Part shown: positions 56,599 through 58,636 of the stretch, piece by piece
Layout: each line of letters starts with the position of its first letter
How positions within the stretch are numbered: position 1 is the first letter of the stretch
Source: Rapana venosa
Taxonomy: Eukaryota > Mollusca > Gastropoda > Neogastropoda > Muricidae
Length of the DNA: 64,000 nucleotides
Assembly (NCBI GenBank): GCA_028751875.1
Contig: CM054155.1
Location: 5,462,160 to 5,526,159, forward strand
Direction of reading: 5' to 3'
The notes under the pieces: model-generated
What the model was told of the DNA's origin: nothing
The model's database searches: none
What the model saw: the letters and a program-made list of their open reading frames with translations, nothing else
Position numbers and translations under genes: made by a program

Positions 56599-58052
56599 TC
56601 TACTGCTATTTCTACAGCTGCTACTTCTACTAGTAACTGCTTCTGCTGCTTATAAACTAAGTAATGATCAAGGGGACGGGATAGCTCAGTGGTCGGAGCA
56701 CTTGCTCTCCCCCAGCCAAGGTTAAGCAGCGTCGAGCGTGGTTACCACTTGGATGGGTGACCATTTGCACACCTTGGCTTCAGTATAGTCCCCCAGTTCA
56801 CCCAGCTTTAAATGAGTACCTACCTCTCTAGGGTCAGGGAAGGTAAAGCAGCGAGGGAGAGGAGACGGGCGCCACCCTCAATATGCTGGCCCCTAGAGAG
56901 GTGAGGTCTCTGATGCCTTACTCCCCTTCAACCTTATAGGTTATGGGACACCTTTACCTTTACCTTAATGATCAACATCATTATGACTAGATACCTGACC
57001 AAACACTGAAGGAACAGCAGTAACAGACAACACCGAAGGAATTTCAAGCGCTAACAGACAACACTGAGGGAATTCCAAACAGCACTAACAGACGACACTG
57101 AAGGAACAGCACTAACAGACGACACTGAAGGAACAGCACTAACAGACAACACTGAAGGAACAGCACTAACAGACGACACTGAAGGAACAGACAACACTGA
57201 AGGAACAGACAACACTGAAGGAACAGCACTAACAGACAACACTGAAGGAACAGACAACACTGAAGGAACAGACAACACTGAAGGAACAGCACTAACAGAC
57301 AACACTGAAGGAGCAGCACTAACAGACAACACTGAAGGAACAGCACTAACAGACAACACTGAAGGAACAGACAACACTGAAGGAACAGACAACACTGAAG
57401 GAACAGCACTAACAGACAACACTGAAGGAGCAGCACTAACAGACAACACTGAAGGAACAGCACTAACAGACAACACTGAAGGAACAGCACTAACAGACAA
57501 CACTGAAGGAACAGCACTAGCAGACAACACTGGAGGAATTTCAAGCACTAACTGACAACACTGAAGGAACAGCACTAACAGACACCACTGAAGGAACAGC
57601 ACTAACAGACAACACTGGAGGAATTTCAAGCACTAACAGACAACACTGAAGGAATTCCAAGCACTAACAGACAACACTGAAGGAACAGCACTAACAGACA
57701 ACACTGAAGGAGCAGCACTAACAGACAACACTAATGGACTTTCAAGCGCTAACAGACGAGGCTGAAGGAATTCCAAGCACTAGCAGACAACACTGAAGGA
57801 ACAGCACTAACAGACGGCACTGAAGGAATTTCAAGCACTAACAGACAACACTGAATGTGTGCAGGGCACCAGGAGGTGGACACGGCCTGCATAGAGATGC
57901 TGCTGGCCCTGTCCCCCCTCAAACCCCCCATGGCCTTCAACATCCTCGCCGACTACTGCAAGGCTAGACCCTCAGCCCTGTCCCCTGCCTTCCAGGAGAG
58001 AATCCTGGCCCTCAAGAGACTGGTCAACTCCCGTACTCAGAACAGAGCGTGA
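17136..58052 (+). CDS. ICE1: ICE1, Little Elongation Complex subunit 1 (23-exon gene model)
   Basis: ICE1 is the scaffold of the Little Elongation Complex (with ICE2, ELL and ZC3H8). In animals the complex acts at snRNA genes transcribed by Pol II and Pol III and is found in Cajal/histone-locus bodies. Human ICE1 has also been linked to nonsense-mediated decay. The joined exons give about 2,735 residues (vertebrate protein about 2,270): CVQC near residue 22, a coiled coil to about residue 230, a disordered region to about 2,220, a basic segment, then a C-terminal helical domain with RLFVGVC and [10 protein letters not shown]. These align by eye with vertebrate KIINTD, RVYVGIC and FLNWEKNAPVD. 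Splice phases agree at every join tested. Exon 13 changes frame several times, so the middle sequence is unreliable. Identification rests on remembered homologues; no search was run. Confidence 0.85.
17340..17545. repeat. TAGGCCTA-rich cluster in intron 1
   Basis: Many overlapping TAGGCCTA/CCTAGG/GCCTAGGC palindromes in about 200 bp. It is dense in CCTAGG and AGGCCT but has no fixed unit. Function unknown. Confidence 0.7.
18070..18650 (-). mobile_element. SINE family A fragments in intron 1
   Basis: Two pieces, 18070-18145 (tail) and 18500-18650 (CAGTCCCCGTGTGTATGCAG to AAGATGTTCT). They are separated by a TG-rich stretch and unique sequence, and both are in the same orientation. Probably one old element split by later expansion, or two insertions. 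Confidence 0.6.
18900..19085. repeat. Trinucleotide-rich tract before exon 2
   Basis: (AAT)n, (GAT)n, (CTC)n and (TAC)n blocks end about 30 bp before the exon 2 acceptor. Confidence 0.9.
19117..19196 (+). CDS. ICE1: ICE1 exon 2
   Basis: TTGCAG acceptor, GTGAGT donor; enters in phase 0 and ends in phase 2. Encodes [20 protein letters not shown] then TKIIAT. The KTKIIATD string corresponds to KQKIINTD of vertebrate ICE1, at the start of the coiled coil. Confidence 0.9.
19831..20097 (-). mobile_element. SINE family C in intron 2
   Basis: Reverse orientation: begins with AAAGGTAAAGG (tail) and ends with the 5S-like block (GACGCTGCTTAACTTGGCTG) and GAGTGCTC. It lacks the outermost A-box bases. 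Confidence 0.8.
20610..20644 (+). CDS. ICE1: ICE1 exon 3 (35 nt microexon-like)
   Basis: TTTTCAG acceptor. Encodes [11 protein letters not shown] and ends in phase 1 at GATG, immediately before the U12-type 5' splice site. Joining to exon 4 gives KSDECKKQ, comparable with KKCDEL in vertebrate ICE1. Confidence 0.85.
20645..20653 (+). promoter_or_regulatory. U12-type 5' splice site (AT-AC intron 3)
   Basis: ATATCCTTT directly follows exon 3 and is a perfect match to the minor-spliceosome AT-AC 5' splice site. The intron runs 20645-21903 (1,259 bp). A GT-AG alternative with donor GTACAA at 20662 would also keep frame but has a poor donor and would add ILCCD. Confidence 0.85.
20680..20755. repeat. 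Short tandem duplication in intron 3
   Basis: Two near-identical 38-bp copies containing AATGTCGATATGAAGACTTG lie back to back. Confidence 0.9.
20925..21060 (+). mobile_element. Degenerate SINE-A-like body with alternative tail
   Basis: TTCCGCCTTTTGGAGGAGTAGGCC (in two parts) matches the SINE A body. It then switches to a different 3' segment (GATGTCGTGTTTAGACATCA, GTTGGAATGCAGCTACC) that is shared with 25120-25335 and 29440-29545. This defines a second SINE variant with the same middle but another 3' end. Confidence 0.6.
21240..21680. repeat. CA/CT/TCTA/TCTG microsatellite tract
   Basis: 440 bp of (CA)n, (CT)n, (TATC)n and (TCTG)n in intron 3, starting about 220 bp and 660 bp upstream of the exon 4 U12 branch site at its two ends. 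Strongly pyrimidine-rich on the transcript strand. Confidence 0.95.
21887..21894 (+). promoter_or_regulatory. U12-type branch point of intron 3
   Basis: TCCTTAAC is an exact match to the U12 branch-site core. Its adenosines are 10-11 nt upstream of the terminal AC (21902-21903), the short spacing that is characteristic of minor introns. Confidence 0.85.
21904..21964 (+). CDS. ICE1: ICE1 exon 4
   Basis: Starts after GCAC and ends in phase 2 at a GTGAGT donor. Encodes [20 protein letters not shown]; heptad-like charged helix, part of the coiled coil. Confidence 0.9.
22258..22535. repeat. (AT)n run and 46-bp tandem duplication in intron 4
   Basis: (TA)n at 22270-22305. Two adjacent copies of a ~46-bp sequence containing TTATTTGAATAGCAATATAA lie at 22444-22535. 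Confidence 0.9.
22719..22782 (+). CDS. ICE1: ICE1 exon 5
   Basis: GTTGCAG acceptor; ends AAG|GTGTGT in phase 0. Encodes [20 protein letters not shown] then KK; coiled-coil helix. The donor is immediately followed by TG repeats. Confidence 0.9.
22808..23143 (-). mobile_element. SINE family A, near full-length
   Basis: Complete from a TTTATTTATTTTATTTTATT tail side to the tRNA-like head (GGGAATCGAACCCGGG B box; CTAACCAATAGGCTATCCCG A box). Confidence 0.9.
23144..23545. repeat. TG/GA microsatellite mosaic
   Basis: (TG)n, (GA)n and T-rich blocks in intron 5. A separate 21-bp repeat (AAGGTAGAAAATAGACAAG) occurs about five times at 23895-23980. Confidence 0.85.
23546..24549. other. Rest of intron 5, no further feature recognised
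   Basis: Apart from the 21-bp repeat noted in the neighbouring entry, this is unique-looking sequence. Short frames (for example 23600-23869) show no motif. Confidence 0.5.
24550..24630 (+). CDS. ICE1: ICE1 exon 6
   Basis: ACACAG acceptor, GTAAGT donor, exactly 27 codons in phase 0. Encodes [20 protein letters not shown] then AQLNEAE; strongly heptad-like coiled coil. Confidence 0.95.
24640..24890. repeat. TG microsatellite followed by SINE A fragment
   Basis: (TG)n to about 24770, then a minus-strand SINE A tail fragment (CGGGGATAAGGGAATAAGCA to TTTTGTCATCCG) at 24785-24890. Confidence 0.8.
25005..25335 (+). mobile_element. SINE A/variant with alternative 3' end
   Basis: Body CCCCCTGGAGTTAACATCAG onward, CCATTGCATGTTGGTGGGAT, then the alternative 3' part (TGGTGTCGTGTTTGGGCATA, AAGTTGGAATGCGGCTACC, ATTGGTGAACATGGAGCTC). 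The same 3' part is at 20990-21060 and 29440-29545. Confidence 0.7.
25355..25670. repeat. (CAT)n and related trinucleotides with internal duplication
   Basis: ATC/CAT/CTC triplets. A ~70-bp segment containing GTGGCACTGTGGGTCGTCAT is repeated. It lies about 27 bp before exon 7. Confidence 0.9.
25698..25807 (+). CDS. ICE1: ICE1 exon 7
   Basis: ATGCAG acceptor, GTCAGT donor; phase 0 in, phase 2 out. Encodes [20 protein letters not shown] then [16 protein letters not shown]; continues the coiled coil. Confidence 0.95.
25850..26010 (-). mobile_element. SINE family A fragment with TG insertions
   Basis: Tail AGGATAGTGGGATAAGCG, then ATGCGGTTTTGTAAATTTTG and AATGACCCACTCTTC. Interrupted by TG runs. 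Confidence 0.65.
26350..26460 (+). mobile_element. Alternative SINE 3' end fragment
   Basis: TGGTGGCTGCCTTAATGGTG to CACCATTGGTGAACCTCAGA, matching the alternative 3' part at 25225-25335 and 29455-29545. Confidence 0.6.
26565..26760 (+). mobile_element. Repeat family D (unclassified), copy 1
   Basis: Shares with 60125-60300 the blocks CTTAACCTTTTCCCTA, GGGTAACCAACCATCTACTA, CACCCACTACTGGGTTAC and GGGAAAGAGGGGTTCTCTCC. A reverse partial copy is at 41838-41895. No coding potential or tRNA-like head is seen; it may be a short non-autonomous element. Confidence 0.65.
26930..27070 (-). mobile_element. SINE family A fragment with internal deletion
   Basis: TATCGAGGATAATGAAATAT to TTGTCATCCGTTC, then skips to TTTTTATTGTGTGCGCAAGA. 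Confidence 0.75.
27156..27193 (+). CDS. ICE1: ICE1 exon 8
   Basis: A 38-nt exon. The TTTCAG acceptor sits directly after a TG microsatellite; donor is GTGAGT. Encodes [13 protein letters not shown]; phase 2 in, phase 1 out. Confidence 0.9.
27230..27780. repeat. TG-rich intron 8 tract with higher-order repeat
   Basis: TG dinucleotides with a larger repeat containing GAGAGAAAGAGTGTGT and TTTAGTGTGTGTG, about three copies. Confidence 0.85.
27844..27926 (+). CDS. ICE1: ICE1 exon 9
   Basis: CCACAG acceptor, GTGAGT donor; phase 1 in, phase 0 out. Encodes [20 protein letters not shown] then EARLNRTE; highly charged coiled-coil helix. Confidence 0.95.
28082..28156 (+). mobile_element. Orphan LINE 3' tail in intron 9
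   Basis: GTGCAAGCACTTTGATTTG to GCTATGTAAATTCTATTT and an ATT run. Same tail as the LINE ending at 13607, here in + orientation. Confidence 0.75.
28366..28757 (+). mobile_element. SINE family A, full-length
   Basis: GGGGACGAGATGGCCTGGTT head (A-box-like), a B-box-like AGGTCTGAATCCCG, body, and a tail ending in (AATA/ATAG)n repeats. The best complete + strand copy. Confidence 0.9.
29049..29545 (+). mobile_element. SINE with alternative 3' end, interrupted by an orphan LINE tail
   Basis: Head GGGTCAGGATAGCCTAGTGG and body. The body is split at 29187-29255 by an AAT-repeat LINE tail and then resumes AGACTATATACCGAGG. It ends with the alternative 3' part. GGATA flanks the insert on both sides (29182-29186 and 29256-29260). 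Confidence 0.8.
29702..29741 (+). CDS. ICE1: ICE1 exon 10
   Basis: GTTTCAG acceptor, GTAAGT donor; 40 nt, phase 0 in, phase 1 out. Encodes [13 protein letters not shown]; last helical segment of the coiled coil. Confidence 0.9.
29815..30065. repeat. ~50-bp imperfect tandem repeat in intron 10
   Basis: About five copies containing GGCTGTTTTTATCTTGACTA followed by TAAATGGTA or similar. Confidence 0.85.
30214..30361 (+). CDS. ICE1: ICE1 exon 11
   Basis: TTGCAG acceptor, GTAAGA donor. Basic start ([20 protein letters not shown]), then a strongly acidic/serine segment ([20 protein letters not shown]). Phase 1 in, phase 2 out. Confidence 0.9.
30778..31099 (+). CDS. ICE1: ICE1 exon 12 (frame uncertain at 5' side)
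   Basis: TTTTCAG acceptor and GTGAGT donor. The 3' part reads [20 protein letters not shown] and QEMIGG, in frame with exon 13. With the phase-2 input from exon 11, the frame from 30778 goes through a Thr/Ala tract (CAC and AGC triplets). An alternative acceptor after CCAG at 30793 would give a more protein-like start with Pro and Gln tracts, but it then needs a one-base change in the C6 run (30934-30939) to reach the 3' frame. RNA evidence is needed to settle the start. Confidence 0.65.
31140..31982 (-). mobile_element. Three SINE family A fragments in intron 12
   Basis: Pieces at 31150-31247, 31310-31402 and 31765-31982, all in the same orientation and all lacking the tRNA head. The first two lie within a ~165-bp segmental duplication: TGTCTATAGATGTGTG occurs after each. 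TG-rich sequence separates the second and third. Confidence 0.75.
32345..33350. repeat. ~52-bp minisatellite, about 18 copies, ending at exon 13
   Basis: Unit built from AGTGACCAGAAGGTGTGTG, AGGGTTTGTGTC and GTTGTTTTTACATAGAAGAT, with length variants from ACATGTATATATAG insertions. The array stops about 30 bp before the exon 13 acceptor, whose own tract (GTTTTTCTTTTTACATGATT) resembles the T-rich part of the unit. Confidence 0.9.
33381..38889 (+). CDS. ICE1: ICE1 exon 13, giant disordered exon with frame changes
   Basis: GATTTCAG acceptor; the exon opens [20 protein letters not shown] in phase 0. It is rich in Ser, Pro, Gln and Thr, as expected for the long disordered middle of ICE1, which is also one large exon in vertebrates (recalled, not checked). 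Segments include an acidic run after [17 protein letters not shown], a probable nuclear signal ([19 protein letters not shown], near 35830-35886) and [20 protein letters not shown]. Protein-like sequence moves between frames at about 34440-34670, 36390, 36610, 36930, 37560, 38080, 38240 and 38580. The last exon bases read [15 protein letters not shown] in phase 2, matching exon 14. At 5,509 nt the exon is 1 nt short (mod 3). Assembly indels are the simplest explanation; real decay cannot be excluded. Confidence 0.75.
33632..33765 (+). repeat. In-frame 33-bp coding repeat in ICE1 exon 13
   Basis: About four copies of an 11-residue unit ([11 protein letters not shown]). Length is a multiple of three, so copy-number change would not break the frame. 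Confidence 0.9.
34445..34660 (+). repeat. Pro-rich coding minisatellite where frame changes
   Basis: CACACACCCCCTGCCTCCA units of 17-19 bp, about ten copies. Units of differing length rotate the frame: frame 0 gives THTPPAS, frame 1 gives HTHPLPP. The upstream coding frame enters in one phase and the downstream frame leaves in another. Confidence 0.9.
39100..39335 (-). mobile_element. SINE family A fragment in intron 13
   Basis: AAGGATACTGGAATAAGCAC to TTTCATCCGAAAGACTTG, lacking the tRNA head. It directly abuts a LINE fragment at 39341. Confidence 0.85.
39341..39985 (+). mobile_element. L2/CR1-type LINE, 3' end only
   Basis: Nearly identical to 12940-13560 of the larger copy, including the polyprotein C-terminus ([18 protein letters not shown]) and the GCGCTATATAAATTCCATAC end with an ATT run. 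The 5' end falls exactly at the SINE A boundary, suggesting insertion into or a joint event with the SINE. Confidence 0.9.
40359..40555 (+). CDS. ICE1: ICE1 exon 14
   Basis: A T/C-rich tract and AAAAAG acceptor; donor GTAGGG. Phase 2 in, phase 1 out. Encodes [20 protein letters not shown], a Ser-rich run ([19 protein letters not shown]), then [15 protein letters not shown]. The other two phases meet stops at once, so the frame is fixed. Confidence 0.85.
40560..41146. repeat. Intron 14 made almost wholly of simple repeats
   Basis: GGTGGGTGTG-rich tract (40556-40745), TG/CA alternations and a (GTAT)n run (41010-41135), ending 10 bp before the exon 15 acceptor. Confidence 0.9.
41148..41303 (+). 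CDS. ICE1: ICE1 exon 15
   Basis: GCACAG acceptor, GTAGGT donor; phase 1 in and out. Basic segment [20 protein letters not shown] then [26 protein letters not shown] looks like a nuclear localisation signal. Confidence 0.9.
41354..41636 (+). mobile_element. SINE family C in intron 15
   Basis: AAGGGGACGGGACAGTGGTC, TCAGCAGCATTGAGC and CTTGGATGGGTGATC (5S-like), GCGAGGGAGAGGAGATGG, ending CACCTTTACCTTTAC. Confidence 0.85.
41683..41895 (-). mobile_element. Orphan LINE tail and family D fragment
   Basis: GTATGGAATTTATATAGCGC at 41690-41745 (LINE tail, minus). Then GGTTACCCTATAGCGGGTTA and GTAGGGAAAAGGTTAAG at 41838-41895 (family D, reverse). Confidence 0.7.
41971..42089 (+). CDS. ICE1: ICE1 exon 16
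   Basis: TTTCAG acceptor, GTGAGT donor; phase 1 in, phase 0 out. Encodes [20 protein letters not shown] and [18 protein letters not shown], the start of the conserved C-terminal helical domain. Confidence 0.9.
42505..42610 (-). mobile_element. LINE 3' tail with (AAGTC)n
   Basis: GTCAAGTCAAGTCAAGTCAA, then AAAATTTTATTTCCAGATGG and a CATTTGCTTTTTTTCATCA block. The same layout occurs at 55695-55770. It matches the tail of the 16025-16662 LINE. Confidence 0.65.
42950..43333 (-). mobile_element. SINE family E, second copy
   Basis: Aligns with 3198-3572: GCAGATTTCTCTGCATGAAA, AGCAGCGCCACCC, and the tRNA-like head GGATTGGTGGTCTAGAGGTA on the minus strand. Confidence 0.75.
43385..43820 (-). mobile_element. 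SINE family A fragment followed by TG repeats
   Basis: ATTGAGGATAATGGAATAAG to CTGTCATCTGTTCCCC (43385-43487). A (TG)n mosaic then runs directly into the exon 17 acceptor. Confidence 0.8.
43824..43988 (+). CDS. ICE1: ICE1 exon 17
   Basis: Exactly 55 codons, phase 0 both sides. The GTGCAG acceptor follows a TG tract; donor GTGAGT. Encodes [20 protein letters not shown] and [19 protein letters not shown]; helical. Confidence 0.95.
43989..44110 (+). repeat. G-rich tract directly after exon 17 donor
   Basis: Repeated GGATGGGGGTGGGTA and G4-G8 runs over about 100 bp, starting within 10 bp of the donor. It satisfies the G3+N1-7 pattern many times on the sense strand. Confidence 0.9.
44180..44430. 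repeat. CA/CG microsatellite mosaic
   Basis: CA-rich tracts with a duplicated ACACACATTCACTCCTTAAG-like segment; no gene. Confidence 0.85.
44546..44842 (-). mobile_element. SINE family C in intron 17
   Basis: Reverse orientation: AGCATATTTAGGGCGGCACC, CGCTGCTTTACCTTCC, then the 5S-like block (TACTGCTTAACCTTAGC). A (CATC)n run abuts its tail side. Confidence 0.8.
44895..45401 (+). repeat. Splice-acceptor minisatellite in intron 17, 7 decoys
   Basis: Unit of about 60-75 bp: GGGTAACTAGTATGTTGTTG, a (GTT)n stretch, TGTCAGTAAAGAGATGCTG, TCTGTGTGTGTTGCAG. The true exon 18 follows the last unit as TTGCAG|GGGTGTG, so the unit is the 3' splice site plus the first four exon bases (GGGT). Four upstream units keep CAG and three have CAT, which destroys the acceptor. 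Confidence 0.9.
45402..45499 (+). CDS. ICE1: ICE1 exon 18
   Basis: TTGCAG acceptor, GTAAGA donor; phase 0 in, phase 2 out. Encodes [20 protein letters not shown] and [12 protein letters not shown]. Confidence 0.9.
45540..45835. repeat. ~56-bp minisatellite at start of intron 18
   Basis: About five copies containing TGCTGTTTTACTGCAGAAGA and TAACATGTCCTAGACAGAGT, degenerating up to about 45955. Each unit carries a pyrimidine-rich TTTTACTGCAG acceptor-like string. Confidence 0.9.
45960..46990. other. Intron 18 middle, no feature recognised
   Basis: Unique-looking sequence; no coding frame, SINE or LINE motif identified. Confidence 0.5.
47225..48105 (+). repeat. Splice-acceptor minisatellite in intron 18, 19 decoys
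   Basis: Unit of 45 bp (some 44-48): GTGTTTTTCCCACAG, TCGGCTGT, CATCATTGATAAAGTTGTAA. I count 19 CAG|TCGGCTG junctions before the real one at 48105/48106, where the exon reads TCGGCTGTTTGTG. All 19 have a pyrimidine tract and CAG. Using a decoy in the incoming phase reads to a TAA within nine codons. A 45-bp unit also creates long artefactual frames ([15 protein letters not shown]). Confidence 0.95.
48106..48263 (+). CDS. ICE1: ICE1 exon 19
   Basis: Phase 2 in, phase 1 out; donor GTCAGC. Encodes [20 protein letters not shown] and [27 protein letters not shown] is the segment most clearly shared with vertebrate ICE1 (RVYVGIC). Confidence 0.95.
48270..48520. repeat. (TCTG)n/(TCCG)n tetranucleotide tract
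   Basis: Begins within 15 bp of the exon 19 donor. Alternating TCTG and TCCG blocks with two near-identical ~120-bp halves. Confidence 0.95.
49370..51830 (-). mobile_element. pogo/Tigger-like DNA transposon with TA duplication
   Basis: Terminal inverted repeats: the left end starts CCGTAAAGTACCGAGTATAA and the right end read inward starts CCATAAAGTACCGAGTATAA. TA lies at 49368-49369 and 51831-51832. Each end also holds a hairpin (GTATAAGCCCACCC ... GGGTGGGCTTATAC). Inside, the minus strand encodes a HTH/CENP-B-like N-terminus and a DDE transposase, broken by frame changes and by a CA microsatellite at 50318-50625. TA target sites and this protein order define the Tc1/mariner-pogo group. Confidence 0.9.
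50170..51650 (-). pseudogene. pogo-type transposase, disrupted
   Basis: N-terminal part (51300-51650): [20 protein letters not shown] with [18 protein letters not shown], a psq/CENP-B-type helix-turn-helix. Middle (50977-51273): [16 protein letters not shown], with the first catalytic Asp in NMDQT. Then, in another frame, [20 protein letters not shown] and [20 protein letters not shown] (second Asp in LLDNYAAH), ending [21 protein letters not shown] decayed C-terminus is visible to about 49960. The frame changes make it non-functional as it stands. Confidence 0.85.
51840..52513. other. Intron 19 remainder, no feature
   Basis: Unique-looking A/T-rich sequence to the exon 20 acceptor. No repeat or gene recognised. 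Confidence 0.5.
52514..52587 (+). CDS. ICE1: ICE1 exon 20
   Basis: TCCTCAG acceptor, GTGAGA donor; phase 1 in, phase 0 out. Encodes [20 protein letters not shown] and PALAK. Confidence 0.9.
52640..52663 (+). repeat. Poly-G run
   Basis: About 24 consecutive G with one flanking T tract. Length is likely unreliable in assembly. Confidence 0.9.
52994..53346 (-). mobile_element. SINE family A, full-length
   Basis: Complete, with B box (GGGAATCAAACCTGGGTCG read on +) and A-box side (CTAACCCCTAGGCGATCCTG), in intron 20. Confidence 0.9.
53347..54215. other. Intron 20 remainder, no feature
   Basis: Unique-looking sequence leading to exon 21. Includes two similar AGCTGCTATCCATTC-type segments, one here and one at 42165 (intron 16), so probably an unrecognised dispersed repeat (CAGCTGCTGTCCATTC, GCAGGAACCATCCGC). 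Confidence 0.45.
54216..54513 (+). CDS. ICE1: ICE1 exon 21
   Basis: GGCAG acceptor, GTGAGT donor; 298 nt, phase 0 in, phase 1 out. Encodes [56 protein letters not shown] and [11 protein letters not shown]. The W-E-R-x-x-x-D and late [10 protein letters not shown] parallel NWEKNAPVD and SILRLIGRLG of vertebrate ICE1. GC content is far above the flanking introns. Confidence 0.95.
54625..55085 (-). mobile_element. SINE A split by a family C element
   Basis: SINE A tail (TATCGAGGATAATGGAATAG to CATCCAG) at 54640-54690, then family C (+, GTCGGAGCACTCGC to CTCCTTTACCTTTAC) at 54690-54966. SINE A resumes at CCCTGTGTGTATGCAG to CACAAGATGTTCTGC. Family C has lost its first bases. No clean target duplication is seen. 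Confidence 0.85.
55455..55575. repeat. CA/CT/TCTG microsatellite
   Basis: Simple repeats in intron 21. An orphan LINE tail lies further on (55961-56010, AATAAAGTATGGAATATGTA) and an (AAGTC)-LINE-like block at 55705-55770. Confidence 0.85.
56070..56162 (+). CDS. ICE1: ICE1 exon 22
   Basis: GAACAG acceptor, GTAAGT donor; phase 1 in and out. Encodes [20 protein letters not shown] and [11 protein letters not shown]. Confidence 0.9.
56500..56655. repeat. (CTA/CTG)n trinucleotide tract
   Basis: ACT, GCT and TTC triplets in intron 22. Confidence 0.9.
56672..56965 (+). mobile_element. SINE family C, full-length
   Basis: The most complete copy: GGGGACGGGATAGCTCAGTG, GGTCGGAGCACTTGC, TTAAGCAGCGTCGAGCGTGG, ACTTGGATGGGTGACC, the body, and a CACCTTTACCTTTACC end. 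Confidence 0.9.
57003..57856. repeat. 27/18-bp mosaic minisatellite before exon 23
   Basis: Two units alternate: AACAGCACTAACAGACAACA-CTGAAGG (27 bp) and ACAGACAACACTGAAGGA (18 bp). Further units carry AATTTCAAGC or AATTCCAAGC. About 30 units. The minus strand stays open (QCCLLVLFL) as an artefact; the frame of exon 23 is closed here. Confidence 0.95.
57865..58052 (+). CDS. ICE1: ICE1 exon 23, terminal coding exon
   Basis: GTGCAG acceptor; phase 1 in; TGA at 58050-58052. Encodes [40 protein letters not shown] and [32 protein letters not shown] parallels CDLSPSNPAEISKIL at the end of vertebrate ICE1. Confidence 0.95.
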
Positions 58053-58064
58053 CGTGGGAGATCT

Positions 58065-58355
58065 GAGTGTGTGTGTGTGTGTGTGTGTGTAAGTGTGTGT
58101 GTAAGTGTGTGTGTGTGTAAGTGTGTGTGTGTAAGTGTGTGTGTGTGTAAGTGTGTGTGTTTATTTTTTTATTTCAAGGATAATGGAATAAGCACTCATG
58201 TGTGTGTGTGTGTGTATTCTATTTATTTTATTTTTTTAAATTTTGTTCTTTGGTATCGAGGATAATGGAATAAGCACTCATATGTGTGTGTATAAGTGTG
58301 TGTGTGTGTATAAGTGTGTGTGTGTGTATGAGTGTGTGTGTGTGTTTCTTTTTTA
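58065..58355. repeat. TG microsatellite with SINE A tail scraps
   Basis: (TGTGTAAG)n repeats; AAGGATAATGGAATAAGCAC at 58175 and CGAGGATAATGGAATAAGCA at 58256 are isolated SINE A 3' ends. Begins 13 bp after the ICE1 stop, so probably in the 3' UTR. Confidence 0.85.
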
Positions 58356-58359
58356 TTTC

Positions 58360-58636
58360 TTTTAGTTGTATTCTTTTATATCGAGGATAATGGAATAAGC
58401 ACTTATGTGCTTTTTTACATCCAGTCCCTGTGTGTATGTGGTGTTGTCAATTCTGTCATCTGTTCCCACCAACACACAATGCCTACTCTTACCAAAAGCG
58501 GAACAGGATTTAACGTGTGCGCAAAATGTTCTGCGTGTGTTCGTACACGGGACCTCGGTTTATAGTCTCATTTGAAGGACTTTTGGGGAGAGAGGAGTCT
58601 GCACTGATGTAAACTCCAGATGAAAATATCCTCTTG
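58360..58636 (-). mobile_element. SINE family A, head-truncated
   Basis: TATCGAGGATAATGGAATAA to AACTCCAGATGAAAATATCC, truncated before the tRNA-like head and followed by a GA/TG array. Confidence 0.85.

Noticed and set aside
56690..56770. 5S rRNA gene
   Set aside because: Only the internal promoter region is 5S-like; the 5' and 3' ends of 5S are absent, and the same block recurs in seven SINE copies.
57044..57629. Leucine/cysteine-rich minus-strand frames (166 and 192 codons)
   Set aside because: Artefact of the 27/18-bp array; units divisible by nine keep all frames open. It looks membrane-like only because of the repeat composition.
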